Positions 56,464 to 64,000 of a stretch of DNA of 64,000 nucleotides are shown piece after piece. The stretch is from Theropithecus gelada (lineage: Eukaryota; Chordata; Mammalia; Primates; Cercopithecidae). A program made the position numbers and the translations under genes. The stretch's first letter is position 1. The number at the start of each line of letters is the position of its first letter. The stretch is taken from contig NC_037670.1 in NCBI RefSeq assembly GCF_003255815.1, positions 53,598,823 to 53,662,822 on the forward strand, given 5' to 3'. The notes under the pieces are model-generated. The model saw only the letters and a list, made by a program, of their open reading frames with translations, was not told the DNA's origin and made no database searches.

Positions 56464-56756
56464 CTGGGCACGGTGGCTCACGCCTATAATCTCAGCACTT
56501 TGGGAAGCTGAGCTGGGTGGATAATGAGGTCAAGAGATCAAGACCATCCTAGCCAACATGGTGAAATCCCGTCTCTACTAATAACACAAAAATTAGCTGA
56601 GCATGGTGGCACAGGCCTGTTGTCCCAGCTACTTGGGAGGCTGAGGCAGGAGAACTGCTTGAACCCGGGAGGTGGAGGTTGCAGTGAGCCGAGATCACGC
56701 CACTGCACTCCAGCCTGGCAACAGAGCGAGACTCCATCTCAAAAAAAGAAGAAAAA
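56464..56756 (+). mobile_element. Alu (AluS-like), sense, target duplication
   Basis: 'aaaacggaatgcagt' before and 'aaaacagaatgcagt' after match at 14 of 15 bases. Confidence 0.95.
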
Positions 56757-56840
56757 ACAGAATGCAGTAAAGAAGCTGGCCAAAACCCACCAAAACCAAG
56801 ATGGCAATGATCACCCTCACTGCTCATTATAATGCATTAG

Positions 56841-57192
56841 TGACGTGGTTTGGCTCTGTGTCCCCACTCAAATCTCATCTTGTAGCTCCCACAATTCCCA
56901 CCTGTTGTGGGAGATGATTGAATTATGGGGGTGGGTCTTTCCTGTGCTGTTCTTGTGACAGTGAGTAAATCTCAGGAGATCTGATGGTTTTAAAAATGGG
57001 TATTTTTCTGAACAAGCTCTCTGTTTGCCTGTTGCCGTCCATGTAAGACATGACTTGCTCCTCCTTGCCTTCTGCCACGATTGTGAGGCCTCCACAACCA
57101 TGTGGAACTATAAGTCCATTAAACCTCTTTTTTTAATAAATTGCCGAGTCTTGGGTATGTCTTTATCAGCAGTGTGAAAACAGACTAATACA
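56841..57192 (+). mobile_element. MST/THE1-type LTR, sense, perfect 5-bp duplication
   Basis: A complete LTR from TGACGTGGTTTGG to CTAATACA. 'attag' at 56836-56840 and 57193-57197 is perfect, as expected for ERVL-MaLR. Confidence 0.95.
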
Positions 57193-57554
57193 ATTAGCAC
57201 ATTAAAAGACACTCCTACCAGTGCCATGACAGTTTACAGATGCCATGGCAACGTCAGGAAGTTACTCTATACGGTCTAAAAAAGGGAGGAACCCTCAGTT
57301 CCGGGAATTGCCCACCCCTGTCCCGGAAAACTCATGAATAACCCACCCCTTATTTAGCATATAATCAAGAAATAACCATAAAAATGGGCAAGCAGCAGCC
57401 CACACTGCTCTGTCTATGGAGTAGGTATTCTTTCATTTCTTTACTTTCTTAATAAACTTACTTTCACTTTATGTATTTGTCTCAAATTCTTACTTGCATG
57501 AGATCCGAGAACCCTCTCTTGGGGTCCAGTCAAAAAGGGATGGGATGAGCAATG

Positions 57555-57640
57555 ACTGTTATAGACCCCATTTTATAGATGAAACGTGGGAAGCAGTGTG
57601 CACAAGGTTACCCAACAGTAACTGGGAGAGATGATGTAGT
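57555..57640 (-). mobile_element. MIR SINE fragment, antisense
   Basis: 'ccccattttatagatgaaac' and 'aaggttacccaacagtaact' follow a reversed MIR. Confidence 0.65.
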
Positions 57641-57644
57641 CGAT

Positions 57645-58320
57645 GTCCTTTGCCATGCAACAGACTATCCCAAAACCTCCCAAAACCTAGCATCTTCAAG
57701 CATTTATTGTCTCACACAGATTCTACAGATCAGGAATCTGGGAGCGGTTTAGCTGGACGTTCTGGCGTAGGGTCTCTCATGAGTTGCAGTCAAGTAGTTG
57801 GTGACATCTAGGATCATCTGAAGATTTAATTGCATTGAAGACTGCCTTCCAAGCCCATACCTGTGACTGTTGTTCCTTACCAAGTGGGCCTCTCCAAAGA
57901 GCTATTCATAGCCCAGCAGGGTGGCATGCACCTGCAAACCCAGCTACTTGGGAGGCTGAAGCAGGAGGATGGCTTGAGCCCAGGAGTTTGAGGCTGCAGT
58001 GGACTATTACACCACTGCACTCTAGCCTGGGTGACAGAGTGATACCCTGTCTCTAAAAAAATAATAATAATAATAAAAGAGCTATTTATGGCACAGCAGG
58101 TGACTTTCCCCAGAAGGACTGATCTGAGAGAAAGGCAGAGTAAGATAGAATCAGCAGTGTATTTTATAATTTTATAGCCTAATCTCAAAAGTGACCTGTG
58201 ATCAATGCTGCTGTGTTCTACTAGTCACCCAGACCATATTATGTGGGAGAGACAAAACAAGGGTGTGGACACCAGCAGGGAATTCACTGGGTTGACATCT
58301 TGGAGACTGGCTGCTACACA
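57645..58320 (-). mobile_element. MLT1 LTR, antisense, interrupted by a half-Alu
   Basis: 'aagcatttattgtctcacac' (57699), 'agatcaggaatctgggagcg', then after the Alu 'ttataatt ttatagcctaatc' to about 58320, in reversed MLT1 order. Confidence 0.75.
57921..58075 (+). mobile_element. Half-Alu, sense, 25-bp target duplication
   Basis: The right Alu arm and (AAT)n tail. Flanks 57896-57920 and 58076-58100 match at 22 of 25 bases, so truncation happened at insertion. Confidence 0.92.
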
Positions 58321-58324
58321 CAGA

Positions 58325-59070
58325 ATTTTTTGGTTTTGTAGATAGAATTTGAACTCAAATTTTCCTGGCTTCATTGACCATATTCTTTTTGTTACACGTA
58401 GTTCATATTCTTTCCTGTTTTGCAGAGTCCTCTTTCCTTTTCACCTCCCCCACTGACTCTCACTAGCTGGATTTGCACGTGCGGAGTTGGGGTCTGCGGT
58501 GGAAATAGCAGGAGCGGGAGACAGGGAATTTGTACAAGACAACGGCATGAGACTGGGCTCAGGGATGGTGTGCAGATCCACCTTCTCCCTCAGCCCCTCA
58601 ATCCCACACTGTGCCACAGCTGCGATGTGCCTGGGGTGTCATTGAGGGAGGGCTCTTGACATGAGGAGTTCCTCTATTGTAAGGGTTCAGAGCTGGAGGT
58701 GGATCTTCTGGGAATCCTGGAGGTCTCTTATGAGTCTGACTCTTCCAAATCTCTTTTCCAACAAATTCCAAAAAACTCACAGGGACTCTGAGGTTCTCAG
58801 CTCCCACCTTTACCAGAGCCACAGCCTAGTGAGTCTCAAGACTGGATTACGTTCAGTCCCATGTGTCCATCACCAAGGGGGATCTATTACAGCCTTGCTC
58901 GTTGTTGAGTGACTATTTGTAGAGTTGGGCAAACATTGCCAAACCACAAAATTGCAATGCAAAAAGATAAAATATAATTGTATTTCATTAAACTTAGCTT
59001 CTATTCAAACCCCGTTCCATCGGATAGTACAAAATATGCCCTAGTCATGTTATGGGTGTCTGTTATCATT
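58325..59070. other. Unassigned, repeat-poor sequence
   Basis: No recognised element or supported exon. Confidence 0.4.
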
Positions 59071-59075
59071 GCAGA

Positions 59076-59530
59076 CTTTGCTTCAGTTTTCCATTGCTAT
59101 GTAACAAATCAAACCAAACCTTAAAGTCTTTAAAACATTTATTTATTCTCTCTCATTGTTTCTGTGGGTCATGAATTCAGGAGGAGCCTGTCTGGGTGGT
59201 CTGGCTCCAGGCCATAAAACCAGGTCATGGGTGGACCTGGAACAGCATACATTAGGTGGGGACTGGAGAAGCTGGACCCAGGATCTCTCACTCCACAGAG
59301 TCTCATGGTCTTTCCAAGTGAGATAGTTGAGCTTCCTGGAAGCATGGTGGCTCTGGAGCAATCAGACTGCATTGCATGATGCTGAAGCCTTCAAGATCAA
59401 GTATTCCAGTAAACAAGGAGGAAGCTGCATCATCTTCTATGCACCATGACCTAGCCTTGGAAGTCACGCAGGGTCACTTTTGCTACATTCTGTTGGTTGC
59501 AAGCAAATGAAGCACACCCAGATTCAAGGG
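59076..59530 (-). mobile_element. MLT1 LTR, antisense
   Basis: 'ttccattgctatgtaacaaa' (59089), 'gtttctgtgggtcatgaatt' and 'ttcaaggggaggggaggagg' follow a reversed MLT1. Confidence 0.72.
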
Positions 59531-59534
59531 GAGG

Positions 59535-60305
59535 GGAGGAGGGGACTTAGACTCACCTCACTCTGCGAAAGAGGCAAGGTTCTAGAAGAGCATGTGTAAG
59601 TCTCTGTGGCCTCTGTGTTCCCACCAGATCTCTGAGCTCACAGGTCTCTTTGCTACCATCTTCATCCTACCTCCTACAAAGGGAACCCTGGCTTACCTAG
59701 ATTCTACTCAGGGTGCATGAGAGGAACAGTGGGGCTGCCTCAGACCGCTCTGCCCCTGCAGCCTGCTCAGCCATCTCTATTGTTCTGCCTCCATACCTTG
59801 ATGGTGCAAGAAACTCCTCCCAGATTGGAAAGGGTGCATGCATCCCCCTGACTCTTAAGTCTGCATCTTTTTGGAATATCCCACACTTGTTGGCCGCCCT
59901 CCCTTAAGGCTTCTCATTCACCTGCTTGTGTGGGATGCAGGATACAGAACTCTCACTAGTATCTAAACATCTGCTGTTTCCAATTGTCTTCTCATCCACA
60001 AATTCAGAGAGAATTTATTTCCTCTGCAGTGACATGAACTTTGGAGATACTGACTTCACAATATTTCTACAAAATCCCCTTGTCTTATATCCAGCCCTTA
60101 GCTCTCCAAAACTAAAAATGCAATGATTTGATTTGATGTTCCAATCTCCCCTGAGCCAGAAGCTGCAGGGGGTGGGGGAGCTCATGTTAAAAGTGGCGAC
60201 ACTCAGGGACTAACAGGAAGAAAAAAGAACATGTTAACAAATATCCTTCACAATGTCACCCCAAAACATGGGTGACCTCATTTACTTCTTACTAAATAGT
60301 TACCA
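59535..60305. other. Unassigned, repeat-poor sequence
   Basis: No recognised element. Short frames of 64 and 66 residues lack domains. Confidence 0.4.
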
Positions 60306-60309
60306 TCCC

Positions 60310-60379
60310 TACTGTGCACAGAAGGAAATGGATTTAGCGAGAGATGAAGTGACTTGCTCAGGGTCACAGGTAGCATAGG
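60310..60379 (-). mobile_element. MIR SINE fragment, antisense
   Basis: 'gaagtgacttgctcagggtc' is the conserved reversed MIR core. It ends where the minisatellite begins. Confidence 0.65.
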
Positions 60380-61093
60380 TCCAACCAGAGTACTCAGTGG
60401 TTGTAGTATCTGAGTCCAGCCAGAGTACTCAGCGGTTGTAGTATCTGAGTCCCACAGGAGTATCCACTGGTTGTAGTGTCTGAGTTCAACCAGAGTACTT
60501 CAGTGGTTGTAGTATCTGAGTCCAACAGAAGTACCCATTGGTTATAGTGTCTGAGTCCAACCAGAATACTTAGTGGTTGTAGTATCTGAGTCCAACGGAA
60601 ATACCTAGTGGTTGTAGTATCTGAGTCCAGCCAGAGTACTCAGTGGTTGTAGTATCTGAGTCCAACAGGAGTACCCATTGGTTGTAGTATCTGAGTCCAA
60701 CCAGAGTACTCAGCAGTTATAGTATCTGAGTCCAACTGGAGTACTCAGTGGATGTAGTCTCTGAGTCCAACAGGAGTACTTACTTAGTGGCTGTAGTGTC
60801 TGAGTACAACAGGAGTACCCATTGGTTGTAGTATCTGAGTCCAACAGGAGTACCCATTGGTTGTAGTATCTGAGTCCAGCCAGAGTACTCAGTGGTTGTA
60901 GTATCTGAGTCCAACAGCAGTACCCATTGGTTATAGTATCTGAGTCAAACCAGACTACCTAGTAGTTGTAGTATCTGACTCCAACAGGAGTACTCAGTGG
61001 ATGTAGTCTCTGAGTCCAACAGGAGTACTTACTTAGTGGTTATAGTATCTGAGTCTGACAGGAGTACCCATCAGCTGTAGTATCTGAGTCCAA
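60380..61093. repeat. 35-bp minisatellite, about 20 copies, higher-order structure
   Basis: Units of 35 bases (one of 36, two of 39) share 'gtagtatctgag'. Types differ in the middle: A 'ccagagtactcagtgg', B 'caggagtacccattgg', C with 'ggatgtagtctctg', D with a 4-base 'ctta' insertion. Units 8-13 (from 60626) and 15-20 (from 60875) both read A-B-A-C-D-B, a 249-bp higher-order period. Confidence 0.96.
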
Positions 61094-61785
61094 AATCTAC
61101 GACTTTCCATTTGCATCACTCCACTATTTCTTGAATAGATGGATAGTTTTCACAGTTAACTGGGGCCTAATCCTACTTCCCAATCTTCATATTACACCAC
61201 AGGCTCAGACTAAAAGACAGAATGTTTACAATCAGGACTGTCTTTTAAACCTGAGGCATTTAGGTGTCCTGCTGATCCTTGTCAATACTAACACAATAGC
61301 GGGTCTTTAAGCATCAGTGTTGAATGTTATTAAATGTGAGTTTTCTTCCCCTTCTATGTATTTTTAACCATGCTGTAATTCTCTTATTGTTTGAAATAAC
61401 TGCTGTTAGCAGGAACTGGCTCCATCCTTGGCAGAGCATCAATACTAATACGGTAGTAGTTCATTATACATCTATAATACACACTTTAGATGCGAATGTT
61501 CTACCCACTTAATCTTTTTTATTTAAGTATTCTTCACTCTATATACTACCAACTATTTTCTTTCCTATTACCTCTAGTTTCTCAAGGGTCTTGGTAAAAT
61601 AGTACATAGACCAAAAAAGATCTAGTAAGTGAGTAAAGAATGGACAAATGAATTAATTCATCCATTTTCTAAACCAAGATACCTCAGGACAAATGCAATA
61701 AATTCCAAGAAGAGCACCCTTATGAGAAGGAACATTATCTCAGTGTGACCCAGAGGTTCTGTCTCTCTCTGTTCTCCCTCTCTCA
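61094..61785. other. Unassigned AT-rich sequence
   Basis: No recognised element. Confidence 0.4.
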
Positions 61786-61932
61786 TTTATATACGTATAC
61801 TATGTATACACACTTGTGCATATGCATATATGTCTATGTGTGTGTATATAGATAGATAGATATAGAGAGACAGGTAGATAGATAGATAAATAGATAGATA
61901 CATGAGAGAAATAGAGAGAGAAAGAGATCTTT
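61786..61932. repeat. Compound (TA/TG)n and (GATA)n microsatellite
   Basis: Alternating purine-pyrimidine TA/TG sequence is followed by 'gatagatagatatagag' and further GATA and GAGA runs. Confidence 0.93.
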
Positions 61933-62184
61933 ACATGATTGAGCCTTTTCTTTGTAGAGCCTTGGGGGTCAATGCAACACAGTGGTTAACAGTAAGGGTC
62001 TGAGATAAGGGAGAAAGTTACTGACTGTCAACTCCCCAGAAGACCCCTAGAATAACCTGTTGGCCAAGCAAAGCTGAGTTTATCACCCACTGCAGTTGAG
62101 CATAGCCCCACCTCAACAGAATCTTAGTAGTGTCTCAGAAGAGGAGTTAAGAGATGCCATGTATCAAGTTTTTAGGTCTAGGTT

Positions 62185-62350
62185 TCCATTCATTTCCTGG
62201 GGCTTCTGTCATGCCTTAACACAAACTGGGTGGCTTAAAACAACAGAAATTTCTTCTCTCAAAGTTCTGAAGGCCAGAAGTCCAAAATCAAAATGCTGAT
62301 AGCAGCATGCTCCCTCCAAAGGCTCTAGGAGAGAATCCATTCTTTGGGGT
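62185..62350 (-). mobile_element. MLT1-like LTR fragment, antisense
   Basis: 'actgggtggcttaaaacaac' (62226) and 'aagttctgaaggccagaagt' are a reversed MLT1 3' end. Confidence 0.65.
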
Positions 62351-62520
62351 GTCTAGACTAAGGGATAGTTTGCACCACCAGGATGACCAACAGAGCATTA
62401 ACAGACCGTTTAGGCAACTATTACCAATTGATTCCTTGAATACTGATTCCAGGGGATGGTGGGTGTTTGCAATGCAGATTGAGATGTTCAGTAAGAAACT
62501 TATTATTACTATTTATTTAT

Positions 62521-62815
62521 ATTCTTTAGAGACAGGATCTCACTCTGCTGCCCGGGCTGGAGTGCAATGATTTGATCTTGGCTCACCACAGCCTCCACCT
62601 CCTGGGCTCTAGTGATCCTCCCACCTCAGCCTCCTGAGTAGCTGAGACTACAGGCATGCACCACCATGCCCAGCTAATTTAAAAAAAATTTTTTTTGTAG
62701 AGATGGGGGTGTCACTACCTTGCCCAGGCTGGTCTTGAACTCCTGGCCTCAAGTGATCCTCCCACCTTGGCCTCCCAAAGAGCTGGGATGACAGGCATGA
62801 GTTACTGTGCCTGTC
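62521..62815 (-). mobile_element. Alu (AluJ-like), antisense
   Basis: A reversed Alu. 'gaaacttatt' lies before (near 62495) and after (62819), giving a probable target duplication that includes the (TTTA)n-like tail. Confidence 0.92.
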
Positions 62816-62881
62816 CAGGAAACTTATTTAACATTGTGTAACCTGTTCACCTGTTCTCCTGAACACTTATTTCACCTCGGA

Positions 62882-63001
62882 TCTTTTTCTTCTTTCTTTC
62901 TTTCCTTCTTTCTTTCTTTCCTTCTTTCTTTCTTTCTCTTCCTTCCTTCCTTCCTTCCTTCCTTCCTTCCTTCCTTCCTTCCTTCCTTCCTTCCTTCCTT
63001 C

Positions 63002-63072
<71 letters not shown>

Positions 63073-63107
63073 TCCTTTCTTTCTTTCTTTCTTCTTTTTT
63101 TTTTTTT
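62882..63107. repeat. 226-bp pure polypyrimidine microsatellite
   Basis: Only C and T: (CTTT)n, then (CTTC)n about 62939-63002, then (CTTT)n to about 63094 and T13. The Phe/Leu/Ser and Lys/Glu/Arg frames here are artefacts. Confidence 0.98.
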
Positions 63108-64000
63108 GTAGGATATCCAGTATCCTCAGAACTGTTAGGACACTGCTAACTAAAGCAAGAAGGAAAAAGATCCAAGCCCCAAACCTGGGAAACACCAATG
63201 CCTAAGAGATGAACTGAAGAGGAAGAACCAATAGAGGCACAAGAAGAAGGACCAACAGAAGTAATGGAAGATACAAGTGGAAGATGACATGGAGAAGCCC
63301 ACAGTCAGGGGAGCTTCAAGGTTGCCCAAACTCACCACAAACCATGTTCTACTGAGTCTATGGATGACCTGTTGAGCAGATCATCCACACTTCTCCTGGG
63401 ATTCTGAAAGACACTCTTCTCTTCTTGGGAAGATGAAAAGCCCCTCTCTGCTCCTGGGTGCCTGAGCTTAGGTGCTTCTCCTCCCTGTCTTTTCACTCTC
63501 ACTTCTGTGTTCTCTACCTGTCCCTAAAGGTCTCCCTGTCTTTGTCACCTCAGATGTTCAAGATTCAGTTCCAAGATGCCCTCTGTCTTCGAAGCATCGG
63601 AGCTTTGCTGACCCTCCCATGTCAGTTTTTTCTGCCTAACCAATGAAGCGGCTGCTTTTGGGAAATGTCAGATGGCATTAGCCCTGCCCCCTTAGGCTTC
63701 TCTAGAGACACGGACCCTCGGGAAGCACTAACTGATCCAGGAGAGCAAAAGAACAGAATCGGTGGCATCCTTTGACTTCAGCGTCCAAAGCTGAAGTGCT
63801 TTTACCTCTTCACTAAGACTGTGCTTAACGATGAGGTCACGCTCTCCTCCTGAATCACAACCACATACTTTATGTCTCCCGAAAGCAGTATTCAGTAGGA
63901 AAAGAAAAAAAAAATGCATTATCTGCCTGGCCGCTCACTGATGTCGCTGAGAAATGCAAAATAATGACAGTCCACCAAAGCACTGTTTATGGGCACCGTC
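63108..64000. other. Unassigned sequence to window end
   Basis: About 0.9 kb without a recognised repeat or domain-bearing frame. Confidence 0.4.

Larger units (their letters stand above)
56289..57525 (+). mobile_element. ERV LTR (same family as 13.2 kb), sense, carrying an Alu and an MST LTR
   Basis: Starts 'tgtcagaggcatttgaatca'. LTR pieces are 56289-56463, 56757-56840 and 57193-57525. Shared landmarks with 13171-13720 are 'aaaacccaccaaaaccaaga' and 'gaaccctctcttggggtc'. The last bases of the LTR are missing. Confidence 0.85.

Noticed and set aside
13171..57525. The two same-family LTRs as ends of one provirus
   Set aside because: They are 43 kb apart, each is a solo LTR, and no gag/pol/env sequence lies between. 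The 13-kb copy has its own 4-bp target duplication.
60380..61093. Array that looks superficially like CRISPR repeats
   Set aside because: Units are contiguous 35-mers with no unique spacers, in a mammalian repeat context.
62807..63205. 132-residue plus-strand frame, rich in Phe, Leu and Ser
   Set aside because: Produced by the 226-bp CT microsatellite and part of an Alu head.

Overview
The window is primate nuclear DNA, almost certainly human or a close catarrhine relative. It holds about fifty Alu copies or fragments, including near-consensus AluY at 51.1 kb, a short L1PA 3' end at 28.6 kb, and the usual mammalian background of L1M, L2, MIR, MLT1, MST/THE1, MER5A and ERV LTRs. I see no intact protein-coding gene, no exon I can defend, no tRNA, rRNA or snRNA gene, no CRISPR array and no CpG island. 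The open frames present are readings through Alu, L1, LTR or simple-repeat DNA. The window is best read as intergenic or intronic DNA, and no novel multi-gene system is visible.

Layout. 0-6.3 kb: decayed L1M DNA read backwards (L1 sense on the minus strand), broken by six Alus. 6.3-12.2 kb: mixed single-copy DNA, an MLT1 LTR carrying Alus and a 92-bp tandem array at 9.1-9.6 kb, and an L1 with a 5' inversion at 11.5-12.2 kb. 12.6-22.4 kb: Alus, several solo LTRs, an MLT1 broken by at least three other LTRs at 17.7-19.2 kb, and two pairs of local direct duplications. 22.4-22.7 kb: a 313-bp pure polypyrimidine tract. 22.7-33 kb: mainly unassigned DNA with Alus, then another antisense L1M at 31.4-32.9 kb. 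33-41 kb: a 67-bp tandem duplication, an ERV LTR with 4-bp target duplications, a hAT element, L2, an AT-rich minisatellite ending at a perfect hairpin, and an LTR inside an L1 3' end. 41-47 kb: a three-layer nest (L1, MST LTR, Alus) and a complete MER5A. 47.3-50.5 kb: two inverted arms of about 420-440 bp. 51-58 kb: a young AluY, another antisense L1M, and an ERV LTR broken by an Alu and an MST LTR. 58-64 kb: MLT1 remnants, a 35-bp minisatellite with higher-order structure at 60.4-61.1 kb, and a 226-bp CT tract at 62.9-63.1 kb.

The parts do not form a pathway. What the sequence records is a layered insertion history (oldest MIR/L2/MLT1, then L1M, MST and ERV LTRs, then AluJ/S/Y) plus later local rearrangements: tandem amplification, template-switch-like palindromes, and direct and inverted duplication. 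Family names come from remembered consensus sequences, not a database search. Subfamily names and element edges are approximate unless a target-site duplication is given.
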